From Acidobacteriota bacterium (GTDB taxonomy: Bacteria > Acidobacteriota > Terriglobia > Acidiferrales > UBA7541): 64,000 nucleotides of DNA. The DNA is taken from contig JABCZD010000008.1 in assembly GCA_013289855.1 (NCBI GenBank), forward strand, positions 176,300 to 240,299, given 5' to 3'. The position numbers were made by a program, and so were the translations under genes. Below are positions 27,156 to 36,531 of the stretch, piece after piece (within the stretch, counting starts at the first letter, position 1; every line of letters starts with the position of its first letter). The notes under the pieces were generated by a model. The model was given only the letters and a program-made list of their open reading frames with translations. It made no database searches and was not told the DNA's origin.

Positions 27156-28346
27156 AAGCGCCAGGAAGCTTTGGCCGTGGAGGAGTGGGGAGGTGGCGAA
27201 ATTATCGGCTACGGTTTGGCCTAGGTCGGCTAGCGTGGTGCGCGTGCCTAGATTTCGATCGATCGCGGAAACGGCCACGTTTCTGGGCGTGAATGCGAGA
27301 ACGGGAACGTATTCGCGGGAGTGGTCGGTGGTGGGCCAGCGCGGGTCAGGGTCGCAGCCGTGGTCGGCGGTGATGATGAGCAGGTCTTGTGGTGTTAGGA
27401 GCGGGAGGAATTTGGTTAGGGACTGGTCGAATTCTTCGAGAGATTTGGCGAAACCCTCTACGTCTTTGCGGTGGCCGTAGAGCATGTCGAAGTCGACTAA
27501 GTTGGCGAAGATCAGGCCTTGCGGATGCGTGCTTAGAGATTGTGTTAGTTTTTGCATGCCATCGGAGTTGCTGATGGTGGTGGCGTAATCTTCGAGGTGG
27601 CGGCCGTTGTAGATGTCGTGGATTTTGCCTATGCCGTGGATGGGAATATTTTTTTCGGCGAGCACGTCCATGAGCATGGGTACGGGCGGCTCGACGGCAT
27701 AATCGTGGCGGCGCGGAGTGCGCGTGAAATTTCCCGGTGTGCCGGTGAACGGGCGGGCGATTACGCGCCCTACTTTGTGAGGGCCGTCGAGAAGTTTGCG
27801 GGCGATTTCGCACATTTTGTAAAGCTCGGCGATGGGGACGATGTCTTCGTGGGTGGCGATTTGGAAGACGCTGTCGCCGGAAGTGTAGACGATGGGATGG
27901 CCGGTGCGGAGATGCTCGGCGCCTAGTTCTTTCAGGATTTCCGTGCCGGAGGCGGGTTTGTTGCCGATGGTTTTGCGGCCGACTTCTTTTTCGAATTGCG
28001 CGATGATTTCTGGCGGGAAGCCGTGCGGGTAAGTGGGAAAGGCCTGGTCGAGCCAGATGCCGGCCATTTCCCAGTGGCCGGTGGTGGTGTCTTTTCCGGG
28101 GGAGTGGGTGGCGGATTTGCCGTAGGCGGCTTGGGGGGTTTTTGTTGGGGCGAGATTTTTTAGTGGAGCGATGTTGGCTAGGCCGAGGTTCACAAGAGTT
28201 GGAATGTGGAGTGGGCGGGATTCCGCGATGTGGCCGAGGGTGTTGCGGCCTACGTCGTCGTAGTCGGCGGCGTCTGGGAGGGCGCCGATGCCGACGCTGT
28301 CCAGGACGATCCAGAGGATGCGGGGGAAGGGGGGTTGGCGGGACAT
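27150..28346 (-). CDS. deoB: Phosphopentomutase
   Basis: A 398-residue alkaline-phosphatase-superfamily enzyme that interconverts ribose-1-phosphate (or deoxyribose-1-phosphate) and the 5-phosphate in nucleoside salvage. Metal-site motifs are clear: WIVLDSVGIGALPDAADYDD at the N-terminus, the catalytic-Thr region SPGKDTTTGHWEMAG near residue 85, and LLIITADHGCDPD plus PTTDHSREYVP near 320. The ATG at 28346 gives the normal start; the earlier start at 28436 would add 30 residues from repeat DNA. The stop codon lies within a REP-like element. Confidence 0.95.
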   Translation of the reverse strand: MSRQPPFPRILWIVLDSVGIGALPDAADYDDVGRNTLGHIAESRPLHIPTLVNLGLANIAPLKNLAPTKTPQAAYGKSATHSPGKDTTTGHWEMAGIWLDQAFPTYPHGFPPEIIAQFEKEVGRKTIGNKPASGTEILKELGAEHLRTGHPIVYTSGDSVFQIATHEDIVPIAELYKMCEIARKLLDGPHKVGRVIARPFTGTPGNFTRTPRRHDYAVEPPVPMLMDVLAEKNIPIHGIGKIHDIYNGRHLEDYATTISNSDGMQKLTQSLSTHPQGLIFANLVDFDMLYGHRKDVEGFAKSLEEFDQSLTKFLPLLTPQDLLIITADHGCDPDPRWPTTDHSREYVPVLAFTPRNVAVSAIDRNLGTRTTLADLGQTVADNFATSPLLHGQSFLALV

Positions 28347-28427
28347 TTTATTGTGGCTTCGGTTTGTCGGCGCTTCACGCAATGTACCATACCGGGTGGC
28401 GGCGGAGCGTGGATGCGGGCGGAAGAT

Positions 28428-28513
28428 GTGCCGCACCTCCGGTGCTCGCGGGCTTTACTGCAACCGAACCCAGCCCTGCGGGCTGGGCTAACTTCTGTCG
28501 CGCCTCCGGCGCT
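28428..28513 (+). repeat. 85-bp dispersed repeat, copy 1
   Basis: It shares the order TGCCGC-CTCCGG, CCCAGCCC-TGCGGGCTGGGC, TAAC-TCTG and CGCGCCTCCGGCGCT with 33080-33165. Each copy carries an internal CAGCCC/GGGCTG hairpin. Confidence 0.75.
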
Positions 28514-28583
28514 TTATTCGCGGCGCGGCACACTTCGTGATTCGGGGCACTGCACTGCTGCGAATCGTGCGCTTGGGCTAGCT

Positions 28584-28605
28584 GGGGCGCGACATGCTGC
28601 GCCCC
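28584..28605 (+). repeat. GGGGCGCGACATGCTGCGCCCC palindrome family
   Basis: An imperfect palindrome centred on CATG, related in layout to 19256-19279. Confidence 0.5.
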
Positions 28606-28629
28606 TAAAAGAGATTGATGCGGTACAAC

Positions 28630-28700
28630 GTTGGCGGAGCCGAAGTTGGCGCGGCGGATGTTGGTGCGACGAGTGTTGGCGGGGGCGGCGTTGGTGCGAA
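28630..28700 (+). repeat. Five tandem 15-bp units starting GTTGG[C/T]G
   Basis: Units begin at 28630, 28645, 28660, 28675 and 28690. All start GTTGGCG or GTTGGTG and end with variable GC-rich bases. There is no supporting gene on either strand. Confidence 0.75.
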
Positions 28701-28708
28701 AACAAAGG

Positions 28709-28733
28709 CACGGGTCTGAAGACCCGCCGCTAC
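28709..28733 (-). repeat. REP-like palindrome (GTAGCGGC type)
   Basis: On the minus strand GTAGCGGCGGGTCTTCAGAC then CCG, the GC-rich form of the family. Confidence 0.7.
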
Positions 28734-28825
28734 AAGATTGGGCGGCGAATGATTTGTGGGGTAAATGGTTGGCGGGGTGAACTTTATCTTTGTTTGGCGC
28801 GTATTAGAGAGTGGGAAGGTGTGCC

Positions 28826-29785
28826 ATGAGCGGATATGACGAGGGGAATCGTGGGCCACGGCCGGCCCGATCGCTGGTGTTTCCGCTGGTATTGATTATT
28901 GTGGGCGGGCTGTTTTTGTACGCCAATTGGAGGCCGGAGATTGATCCGTGGCGGATTTTGGCGACGTACTGGCCGCTGATCCTGATTTTCTTGGGGCTGG
29001 GGAGAATTTGGGATAACACGCGGCGGGGCGGTTCGACGCAAACATACTCTTCGGGATTGACGATCGGGGTGCTGGCGTTTGTGGTGGTGATTGGAGTGCT
29101 GCTCTGGCACGGGCGATCGTTTTCGCGGGGGCTGGAGGCGTCTTCGTCGATGGAGCACACCACCCGCACGGTGGAGGCTGGCGGCGTGAAGGACGTGCGG
29201 GCGACGGTGGAAATGCCGGCGGGCGAGCTGACGGTGAGCGGGGGAAGCGCGAAATTGCTGGATGCCAGTTTTGACCAACGGAAAAGTTCCGGCGCGCCAG
29301 AGGTGGATTACGAGCACTCTGGCGCGAGCGGGTTGCTGAAGATTTCCGAAGGCGGAGGAGATCACACGAACATCGTGTTCCCTGGGCGTGAAGAACGGAA
29401 TTGGAATTTGCGATTCGGCGACGGCGTGCCGCTGGATTTGAAGATTGACATGGGAGCGGGACAGGGGAATTTGCGGCTGCGCGGCGTGCCGCTGACGAAA
29501 TTGGAATTGAATATTGGTGCGGGACGCGTGGAGGTGGATTTAACCGGGGATCGCAAAGAAGACTTAACGGCGAATATCGAAGGCGGCGTGGGCGAAGCGG
29601 ATATACGTTTGCCGAAGGATGTGGGAGTGATTGTGCAGGCGTCCGGCGGGATTGGGAGTCTGGATACGGATGGATTGCAGAAGGAAGGCGGTTCGTACGT
29701 GAATGCGGCTTATGGGAAGTCTCCGGCGACGATTCATTTGAAGGTGGAAGGCGGGATTGGGCATATTATTTTGCGGCTGGAGTAG
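28826..29785 (+). CDS. LiaF/DUF5668-like membrane protein with C-terminal toastrack-like domain
   Basis: A 319-residue protein. Two N-terminal hairpins of transmembrane helices (residues about 15-35 and 40-95, with the paired LVFPLVLIIVGGLFLYANW and YWPLILIFLGLGRIWD) match the LiaI/LiaF-type DUF5668 motif. The remaining 200 residues are Gly-rich beta repeats (IDMGAGQGNLRLRGVPLTKLELNIGAGRVEVDL), like the right-handed beta-helix of LiaF/toastrack proteins. LiaF-type proteins sense envelope stress with a two-component partner, but no such partner is adjacent here. The ATG at 28826, with GGAAGG upstream, is preferred over an in-frame GTG five codons earlier. Confidence 0.8.
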   Translation: MSGYDEGNRGPRPARSLVFPLVLIIVGGLFLYANWRPEIDPWRILATYWPLILIFLGLGRIWDNTRRGGSTQTYSSGLTIGVLAFVVVIGVLLWHGRSFSRGLEASSSMEHTTRTVEAGGVKDVRATVEMPAGELTVSGGSAKLLDASFDQRKSSGAPEVDYEHSGASGLLKISEGGGDHTNIVFPGREERNWNLRFGDGVPLDLKIDMGAGQGNLRLRGVPLTKLELNIGAGRVEVDLTGDRKEDLTANIEGGVGEADIRLPKDVGVIVQASGGIGSLDTDGLQKEGGSYVNAAYGKSPATIHLKVEGGIGHIILRLE

Positions 29786-29928
29786 TGGGGCGGGCGGGGA
29801 CGGATTGGACGGGCCGGGGTGCGGGAAAAGCAGATCCTTCGCTTCGCTCAGGATGACGAGTTTTTTAACGCTGCCGGCGGCGATGTTTGCTGGCGCCTCG
29901 ATGAGAGATTTTTTGAGCTTCACTTGGT

Positions 29929-29957
29929 TTGCTACCGTTTTGCGGGTTCCGTATAAT
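29929..29957 (+). promoter_or_regulatory. Sigma-70 type promoter of uvrA
   Basis: TTGCTA (29929-29934), a 17-bp spacer and a perfect TATAAT (29952-29957). The predicted transcription start near 29964 rules out the upstream start codon at 29929 and supports a uvrA start at 29974 or 30004. Confidence 0.7.
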
Positions 29958-30003
29958 TAGAAGTTTAGGCAGGGTGCGTTTTGGCGCGCTGTCTGGACTC
30001 CCT

Positions 30004-33003
30004 TTGGCTACCAACAAAATCACAGCTATCCCGGCGGAACAGGATTTGTTGCGAGTGCGCGGAGCGCGCGTGCACAACCTGAAGAACGTGACCGTGGATA
30101 TTCCGCACAATGCGATCACCGTGGTCACGGGGGTAAGCGGGTCGGGAAAGTCTTCGCTGGCGTTCGACACGATTTATGCCGAGGGGCAGCGGAGATATGT
30201 GGAGTCGCTGTCGGCGTACGCGCGGCAATTTTTGGAGCGCATGGAAAAGCCGGATGTGGATGAGATCAGCGGGATTGCGCCGGCGGTGGCGATCCGGCAG
30301 AAGAATTCCACGCGGAATCCGCGGTCAACGGTGGGAACGGCGACGGAGATTTACGATTATTTGCGGCTGCTTTTTGCGCGGTGCGGGCAGACGTTTTGCG
30401 TTAAGTGCGGAGTGGAGGTAAAGAAGGATAGTCCAGACGAAATTGCAACGCGGATATTGCAGCTGGCGCCGGGGCGAAGATTTTATGTGATGTATGAGCT
30501 ACGCGTGGGCGGGACTGCACAACCTGTGAGCGCGGAGGCGATGAAGAAAGCGGAGACCACCACTGCCGCAGTGCGGCGCATCCTGCGGAAGAAAACCACT
30601 GGGCCGGCGAAGGCCGAGGCGCAGGCGGCTGCGCGCGATGCGTTGCGGCTGGCGTTAATTGATTTGCAGAAGCGCGGATTTAACCGGATTTATCAGAATG
30701 GGCGGGTGCATGAATTTTCTACGCCGGAATCGTTGCTGGATGTGGATTTCAGCAAACCGGCGTTTGTGCTGGTGGACCGGCTGGCGGTGAATGCGGAGTC
30801 GCGGGCGCGGCTAGTGGATTCGATTGAGATTTGTTATCGCGAGGGCGCGGGGGAGGCGATTCTGGAATTTGTGGCGGATGCGGCGGGGCCAGCGGAGCGG
30901 TTGAGCTTCAATGAGCGGTTCGAGTGCAAGAACGATGGAACCGTTTATCAGGAACCGGAGCCGCGGCTATTTTCGTTCAACAATCCGTTTGGGGCTTGTC
31001 CGCGATGCCAGGGATTTGGGAACACCATCGATTTCGATTTGAATCTGGTAGTGCCGGACCAGGGCAAAAGCTTGGATGAAGGCGCGATTGAGCCGTGGAC
31101 CAAGCCGCGTTACCGCGTGCTACTGGCGGACATGAAGAAATGGGCGCGCGGGCGGGGGATTCCGACGAACGTGCCGTGGCGGCAACTCACGGCGGAACAA
31201 CGGCGGCTGGTGCTCGAGGGCGACCCGGAAAACGATTTCGATGGCGTCAAGGGCTTTTTCAATTATCTGGAGCGCAAGAAATACAAATTGCATGTGCGCG
31301 TGTTTTTGAGCCGTTTTCGTGGCTATGCGCGCTGCCTGGATTGCGGTGGAACGCGGCTGCGGGCGGAGGCGCGCGCGGTACGCGTAGCGGGGCAGACGAT
31401 TACGGATATTTGCAAGTTGACGGTGACGGAGGCGCGGGCGTTTTTTGGTTCGGTGCAACTGACCGATGCGCAGAGAGTGATTGCGGATAAGATTCTGGAA
31501 GAGATTCGTTCGCGGCTGCAATTCCTGGATGAAGTGGGGCTGGAGTATTTGACGCTGGACCGGCTGACGTCGACGTTGTCTGGCGGAGAGTCGCAGCGGA
31601 TTCAGCTGGCGACATCGCTGGGGTCGCATCTGGTCGGGGCGATGTACGTGCTGGATGAGCCGTCGATTGGTTTGCACCCGCGGGATACGCAGCGGCTGAT
31701 TGACATTTTGAAATCGCTGCGCGATTTGGGGAATACGGTTTTGCTGGTGGAGCACGATCCGGACGCCATCCATGCGGCGGATTTTATTGTGGATTTGGGG
31801 CCCGGAGCGGGAGAACTCGGCGGGAAGCTGCTGTTCGCGGGCGGCTATGACGCGATGCTGGCGGAGCCGAAGTCGATTACCGGGCGATATTTAAACGGCG
31901 AATTGCGTATTCCGGTGCCGAACACGCGGCACAAGCCGAACGGAAAGTTTTTGCGGCTGTTTGGCGCAACGATGCACAATTTGCAGAACGTGGATGTGAT
32001 GATTCCGCTGGGAACGCTGACGGTGGTGACGGGCGTAAGCGGTTCGGGAAAGTCCACGCTGATTCACGACGTGCTGTACAAAGCGCTGGCGGCGAAGCGC
32101 ATGGGCGGAAGCGTGAAAGAGTTTTGCGAGCGCCTCGAAGGAGACGGCGCGATTCGCGAAACGATTATTGTTGATCAATCGCCGATTGGGCGCACGCCGC
32201 GGTCGAATCCGGCCACGTATCTGAAGGCCTTTGACGCGATTCGCGAAGTGTTTTCGGATACGCCAGACGCGAAACGGCGCGGCTACACGGCGGGGCATTT
32301 TTCGTTTAACGTGCCGGGCGGGCGATGTGAAACGTGCCAGGGCGATGGGACCGTCACGGTAGAAATGCAATTTCTCGCGGACGTGGAGTTGATTTGCGAA
32401 GAGTGCCGCGGGACGCGGTTCAAGACCGCGGTGCTGGAAGTGAAGTATCACAACAAGAATATCCATGATGTGCTGGAAATGACGGTGCGCGAGGCGCTGG
32501 CGTTTTTCTTGAATGTGCCGAAGGTGGTTTCGAAGTTGCGGATATTGAACGAGATTGGGTTGGGGTATTTGCGACTGGGGCAATCGGCAACGACGCTTTC
32601 CGGCGGCGAGGCACAGCGCTTGAAGCTGGCGGCACATTTGGCGCGGACCGAGAATGACGGCGTTTTGTATATTCTGGACGAACCGACCACGGGTTTGCAC
32701 TTTGACGATATTGCGAAGTTGCTCGCGGCGTTTCGGAAATTGCTGGAGAGTGGCGCGTCGTTGCTGGTGATCGAGCACAATTTGGATGTAGTGAAGTCGG
32801 CGGACTGGGTGATCGATATGGGACCGGAAGGTGGCGCGATGGGCGGGAAAATTATCGCGACGGGGACGCCGGAACAGATCGCGCGGAATGCGCAATCGCA
32901 TACGGGGAGATTCTTGGCGCGGGTGTTGAATGGAAACGGGCAGGCAAAGCGTGGCGGAAATGGGGCATCGAAGCAAGAGCTGCCGGCGATTGTAAAATCG
33001 TAG
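30004..33003 (+). CDS. uvrA: UvrABC system protein A
   Basis: About 999 residues. UvrA is the DNA-damage-recognition ATPase of nucleotide excision repair. Two ABC modules are complete: Walker [21 protein letters not shown] and [15 protein letters not shown]; signatures [17 protein letters not shown] and [16 protein letters not shown]. Zinc-binding cysteines are visible in [16 protein letters not shown], and CETCQGDG with CEECRGTR. I chose the TTG at 30004, preceded by GGACT, because it gives the family-like N-terminus ending in [14 protein letters not shown] and lies downstream of the predicted promoter. A GTG at 29974 is the alternative. The C-terminal 25 residues are a low-complexity Gly/Lys tail. 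Confidence 0.95.
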   Translation: MATNKITAIPAEQDLLRVRGARVHNLKNVTVDIPHNAITVVTGVSGSGKSSLAFDTIYAEGQRRYVESLSAYARQFLERMEKPDVDEISGIAPAVAIRQKNSTRNPRSTVGTATEIYDYLRLLFARCGQTFCVKCGVEVKKDSPDEIATRILQLAPGRRFYVMYELRVGGTAQPVSAEAMKKAETTTAAVRRILRKKTTGPAKAEAQAAARDALRLALIDLQKRGFNRIYQNGRVHEFSTPESLLDVDFSKPAFVLVDRLAVNAESRARLVDSIEICYREGAGEAILEFVADAAGPAERLSFNERFECKNDGTVYQEPEPRLFSFNNPFGACPRCQGFGNTIDFDLNLVVPDQGKSLDEGAIEPWTKPRYRVLLADMKKWARGRGIPTNVPWRQLTAEQRRLVLEGDPENDFDGVKGFFNYLERKKYKLHVRVFLSRFRGYARCLDCGGTRLRAEARAVRVAGQTITDICKLTVTEARAFFGSVQLTDAQRVIADKILEEIRSRLQFLDEVGLEYLTLDRLTSTLSGGESQRIQLATSLGSHLVGAMYVLDEPSIGLHPRDTQRLIDILKSLRDLGNTVLLVEHDPDAIHAADFIVDLGPGAGELGGKLLFAGGYDAMLAEPKSITGRYLNGELRIPVPNTRHKPNGKFLRLFGATMHNLQNVDVMIPLGTLTVVTGVSGSGKSTLIHDVLYKALAAKRMGGSVKEFCERLEGDGAIRETIIVDQSPIGRTPRSNPATYLKAFDAIREVFSDTPDAKRRGYTAGHFSFNVPGGRCETCQGDGTVTVEMQFLADVELICEECRGTRFKTAVLEVKYHNKNIHDVLEMTVREALAFFLNVPKVVSKLRILNEIGLGYLRLGQSATTLSGGEAQRLKLAAHLARTENDGVLYILDEPTTGLHFDDIAKLLAAFRKLLESGASLLVIEHNLDVVKSADWVIDMGPEGGAMGGKIIATGTPEQIARNAQSHTGRFLARVLNGNGQAKRGGNGASKQELPAIVKS

Positions 33004-33079
33004 TTCCCGGGTCGGGAGATTCGTAAGGAGTTGTAATGAGGGCGATTGTGAATGTGGTAGCGCAAGGGTTGAGAAACAT

Positions 33080-33165
33080 GTGCCGCGCTTCCGGCGCTCA
33101 TGCGATTGGTCGCAGCGTACCCAGCCCTTGCGGGCTGGGCTAACGTCTGCCGCGCCTCCGGCGCT
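33080..33165 (+). repeat. 85-bp dispersed repeat, copy 2
   Basis: It matches 28428-28513 over nearly its full length, including the internal CCCAGCCCTTGCGGGCTGGG hairpin. It ends 20 bp before the start of the TPR gene. Confidence 0.75.
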
Positions 33166-33184
33166 GGATTTAGGCACGGGAGAT

Positions 33185-34552
33185 ATGCGGTTCAGATTGA
33201 AGATAAAATTTGTCGCGCGAGTGACTGCAGTTCTGTTGGTCTGGGCGATTTGGTGTGTTTCACCGAACAATTCTTGCGAAGTTGCAGCGCAGCAGCAGAC
33301 TCCTCCGGCGCAAAACCCGCCGTCGCGGAATCCGCAGACGCGCACGGAAAAGATTGTTAACCCCCTGAATGACCTGCTTGACGAGGCGCAACGCGATATC
33401 GACAAGAAAGATTTTGCCGCCGCGATTGAACCGCTGCAAAAAGTGATTGCCGAAGAGCCGAACATCGCTTTCCCACATTTTCAACTGGCGTATGTTTTTA
33501 CCGCGCTGCAGCGCAACGACGAGGCGCGCGCGGAGTACGAGCGGGTGATCGCGATCGACCCGAAAATGTCCGCGGCATACCTGAACCTGGGACTTTTGCT
33601 GGTGGACAAGGAGCCGGCGGCGGCGGTGGCCCCGCTGAAAAAATTAGTGGAGCTGTTGCCGGCGGAAAGCCGTCCGCGATTGTTGCTGGGCGTGGCGCAA
33701 GAGCGTAGCCAGGATTATGCGGGAGCGGTAGAAACGCTGGAGGGCGCGAGCAAGCTCGATTCGCGCGATACGGAAACGCTGGACCATTTGGGCATGCTAT
33801 ATCTTGGACTAAAGCGTCCGGCGGAGGCAGAGTCGAAATTCCGCGCGGTGCTGGAGAGCAAGCCGAACGATGCGGCAGCCTTGCTGGGATTGGCCAAGAG
33901 CCTGGACGCGCAGAGCAAGCCGGGCGTAACGGAGGCTTTTCAGAATTATCTGGCGGTGCAACCCGCGGACAAAGCCGCGCGCGAACGGCTGCTGTATCTA
34001 TTGATTGCGGAGCAGAAATATGATCTGGCGCTGGCGGAACTCAATCTTGCCGACACGGTGCACGGGGTAACGAGCGAATCGTTGCGCGAACGCGCCGATA
34101 TCCTGGTGGCGCAGAAGAAATGGAACGAGGCCATTGCGGCGATACGGAAGGCCCTGGAGCTCTCGCCGAAAGATGCTCAGCTGCATGGCGGTCTGGGACG
34201 GCTGATGATGCAGACGCGGGATTTTCCTTCGGCGGAAAAGGAGCTGAAGATTGCCTTGGTGCTGGACAGTGCAAATCTGATTTATTTGAAGGATTTGAGT
34301 TCCACGTATTATCTGGGTGGAAATTATGCGGCGGCGCTGGCGACGATGGATGAAATCGCCAAGCGGGAAAAGCCCATCCCGTTTACGTTTTTCATTCGCG
34401 GACTTTGTTACGATAAACTGAATCAGCCGAAGCCGGCGCTGGCGGCGTATCAAACTTTTTTGGATACGACCACGGACAAGAATACGGATCAGGTGTGGCA
34501 GGCCACGGAACGCAGCAAGGTGTTAAAGCGGATGCTGGAGGGGAAAAAATAG
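33185..34552 (+). CDS. Secreted tetratricopeptide-repeat protein
   Basis: A 455-residue exported protein. The ATG at 33185 follows GGGAG and begins a signal peptide cleaved near EVAAQQQ. A Pro/Gln-rich linker precedes about ten TPR-like helix pairs from residue 60 to 445, for example FAAAIEPLQKVIAEEPNIAFPHFQLAYVF and EWNEAIAAIRKALELSPKD-type units. TPR arrays are protein-interaction scaffolds; a periplasmic assembly role is likely but the partner is unknown. Starting further upstream at 33080 would translate the 85-bp dispersed repeat. Confidence 0.85.
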   Translation: MRFRLKIKFVARVTAVLLVWAIWCVSPNNSCEVAAQQQTPPAQNPPSRNPQTRTEKIVNPLNDLLDEAQRDIDKKDFAAAIEPLQKVIAEEPNIAFPHFQLAYVFTALQRNDEARAEYERVIAIDPKMSAAYLNLGLLLVDKEPAAAVAPLKKLVELLPAESRPRLLLGVAQERSQDYAGAVETLEGASKLDSRDTETLDHLGMLYLGLKRPAEAESKFRAVLESKPNDAAALLGLAKSLDAQSKPGVTEAFQNYLAVQPADKAARERLLYLLIAEQKYDLALAELNLADTVHGVTSESLRERADILVAQKKWNEAIAAIRKALELSPKDAQLHGGLGRLMMQTRDFPSAEKELKIALVLDSANLIYLKDLSSTYYLGGNYAAALATMDEIAKREKPIPFTFFIRGLCYDKLNQPKPALAAYQTFLDTTTDKNTDQVWQATERSKVLKRMLEGKK

Positions 34553-34646
34553 GCGCGGTTGCGGGATTTGCGCCGTACTTTACGGTGCTTGATTTGGTGA
34601 GCGGGATTTACGGTAACGCACGGCAATAGTTCTACGGGCCTGGAAC

Positions 34647-35222
34647 ATGGTGAGTGCTGACATGGGAATCGACCGCTCATTGCTTGCGATCAGCGTGGTG
34701 GCGCTGGGAATGATGGCGATTCTGGCGAGCGCGAAAGCAACGACAGAAGCAGCCGGCGGGTCGACCCCAACGCTGAACGAATTGCAGGAGAAATTCGATC
34801 ACGAGGAAGATGCGGTGCGCAAAGCCAAACTGCTGCAGAAGCTGGGGGATGCGCAGTTCGACGCACTACATGCGGCGGAAAAAGCGGAAGACTATAATAC
34901 GGCGGGGGTGACGCTGGAGAAGTATCGCGACAACGTTCACGCGGCGCTGGCGGGCCTGAAGAAGGTGCATCCGGACGCGGAACGGCAATCCAACGGCTAC
35001 CGGCAACTGCAAATGCACGTCAACCGCGGAATTCGTGAAGTGGAAGACGCGCTGCGCGGCGCGCCGGAGGAGTTCAAACCGCCGCTGCAATTGGTGCGAA
35101 TGGATTTGACGGGCATGAACGATGAATTATTGCGATTGCTGTTTCCGCGGCAGCCCGGCGCGAAACCTGACGCAAAGCCCGATGTGAAGGCGGATGTGAA
35201 GCCGGGCGTAAAGGAAATGTAG
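34647..35222 (+). CDS. Secreted protein with Lys-Pro-Asp tail, unknown
   Basis: A 191-residue protein with an N-terminal hydrophobic segment (LLAISVVALGMMAILASA). A helical domain rich in charged residues follows (LNELQEKFDHEEDAVRKAKLLQKLGDAQFD), and the C-terminus is repetitive: KPDAKPDVKADVKPGVKE. No named family. It is followed after two bases by the gene at 35225, so the two form an operon. A start at the internal ATG (34662) is equally possible. The tail is reminiscent of the KPGD tail of the deiodinase-like protein at 50832, which may reflect similar envelope surroundings. Confidence 0.75.
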   Translation: MVSADMGIDRSLLAISVVALGMMAILASAKATTEAAGGSTPTLNELQEKFDHEEDAVRKAKLLQKLGDAQFDALHAAEKAEDYNTAGVTLEKYRDNVHAALAGLKKVHPDAERQSNGYRQLQMHVNRGIREVEDALRGAPEEFKPPLQLVRMDLTGMNDELLRLLFPRQPGAKPDAKPDVKADVKPGVKEM

Positions 35223-35224
35223 CC

Positions 35225-35761
35225 ATGAGAAATTCGGGGTTCAGACTTGCGGCAAGGTTTATCGGCGCGACGGCGCTGGCATTGTTACTGGTGCGGACGC
35301 TTCCGGCGCAGCAAATGCAGCAGAAGGATTATCTTTCCGGGATCGAAGCCGACAAAATCCGGGACGCGGAAACGGTAAATGAAAAAGTGGCCCTGTTTCT
35401 GACCTTCGCGGAAGACCGTTTGAAGAAATTTCAGTACGAACTGGAGCATCCGGCGCTGGCGCTGCACGAAGAGACGCTCAACGGGCTGATGAACGGATAC
35501 GAGAGTTGCGTGGACGATGCCGCCGATCTGCTGCAAGAAGGGATCGAGAAGCAGCAAAACGTCCGCGCGGGCGTGGATTTGATGGCGTCCAAGGCCAAGG
35601 GATTTCTGGACGTGCTGCGCAAGATTCAAACCGACGCCAAAGAGCTGGAGATTTACAAGAACAACCTGGACGACGCGATCGAAGGCACCACCGACGCCAT
35701 GAACGAAGCGGAGAAGGACAAGAAAAAAGTGGCGGCGCCTCCAGTGCGGCGGAAGAATTAG
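35225..35761 (+). CDS. Secreted helical protein, unknown
   Basis: A 178-residue protein with a signal peptide (residues 1-29, cleaved at TLPAQQ) and otherwise almost entirely helical, Lys/Glu-rich sequence with coiled-coil character (DLLQEGIEKQQNVRAGVDLMASKAKGFLDVLRKIQTDAKELEIYKNNLDDAIEG). The C-terminal tail is basic. It sits directly after the preceding secreted helical protein and 16 bp before the zincin-like gene, suggesting one transcript. I infer a two-protein periplasmic unit. No family is recognised. Confidence 0.75.
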   Translation: MRNSGFRLAARFIGATALALLLVRTLPAQQMQQKDYLSGIEADKIRDAETVNEKVALFLTFAEDRLKKFQYELEHPALALHEETLNGLMNGYESCVDDAADLLQEGIEKQQNVRAGVDLMASKAKGFLDVLRKIQTDAKELEIYKNNLDDAIEGTTDAMNEAEKDKKKVAAPPVRRKN

Positions 35762-35777
35762 GGAGCGGGCGCTAACG

Positions 35778-36494
35778 ATGACCATGGGACGCTTCAGCTC
35801 AATGGTTCCCGGAGGCAGCGCGCTATTTCAGCGGGCGTTCACCCGGTTGGGGTGCGAGGGGCGGCCGCCGCGTTTTCGCGTGGAATTTTATCCGTACACT
35901 TCCCTTTCGATGACCATTCGACGGCGCGACGATCTAGTGATTGTGCGGCTGTCGGATTTGTTGCAGCGCGCGCCGCTGGCGGTGCTGGAATCGGGTGCGG
36001 CGTTGATTTTGTCGCGGCTATACCGGCGGCGCGGGCATAAAGATTTGTTCGAGGCGTATTTGGAATACGCGCGCTCGAATCGCACGCGAGACCGCATCAC
36101 GCGGATGCGGCGCGGGCGCGTGCGGCTGGCGTCTGCGGGCCCGCAGGGGCGGCATTTTGATCTGCACAAATTGTTCGATGAATTGAACGCGCAATATTTT
36201 GGCAGCGAGTTGCAGCGGCCACATATTGGCTGGAGCACGCGCGGGTGGCGGCGGCAGTTTGGGTGCTTTGATCCGGGGCCGAATCAAATTTTACTGAACC
36301 GGCGGATGGACCGTCCGGGCGTGCCGCAGTTTGCGGTGGAGTATGTTTTGTATCACGAGATGCTGCATGTGAAGCATCCGACGCGGCGGTCGGGGTGCAC
36401 GTTGCTGTCGCATTCGCCGGAATTTCGCGCGGAAGAAAAGAGATTTGCGGAGTTCGCGCGGGCGCGCAAGGTTTTGGATGGGCTGGCACGGTGA
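35778..36494 (+). CDS. SprT-like / YgjP-like zinc metallopeptidase domain protein
   Basis: A 238-residue protein whose C-terminal half is a zincin domain: HKLFDELNAQYFGSELQ near residue 125 is SprT-like, the YHEMLHVKHP (HExxH) motif is near 195, and a third ligand may be the His in LLSHSPEFRAEE near 212. It resembles YgjP/M48-like predicted metal-dependent peptidases. The N-terminal 100 residues (RVEFYPYTSLSMTIRRRDDLVIVRLSDLL) look beta-rich. It has no signal peptide, so it probably acts in the cytosol, unlike its two upstream neighbours. Confidence 0.8.
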   Translation: MTMGRFSSMVPGGSALFQRAFTRLGCEGRPPRFRVEFYPYTSLSMTIRRRDDLVIVRLSDLLQRAPLAVLESGAALILSRLYRRRGHKDLFEAYLEYARSNRTRDRITRMRRGRVRLASAGPQGRHFDLHKLFDELNAQYFGSELQRPHIGWSTRGWRRQFGCFDPGPNQILLNRRMDRPGVPQFAVEYVLYHEMLHVKHPTRRSGCTLLSHSPEFRAEEKRFAEFARARKVLDGLAR

Positions 36495-36531
36495 GATCGA
36501 GGGCGAACTAGGATAGTGCTGGGAGGGAAAG

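Larger units (their letters stand above)
28347..28825. other. Repeat-rich intergenic region
   Basis: No gene. It contains the dispersed CCGGCGC/CAGCCC repeat (28428-28513), a palindrome (28584-28605), five 15-bp tandem units (28630-28700) and a REP-like element (28709-28733), all within 300 bp. Confidence 0.6.

Noticed and set aside
28630..28700. Possible CRISPR or iteron array
   Set aside because: Units are 15 bp, contiguous and degenerate; no spacers and no replication gene nearby.
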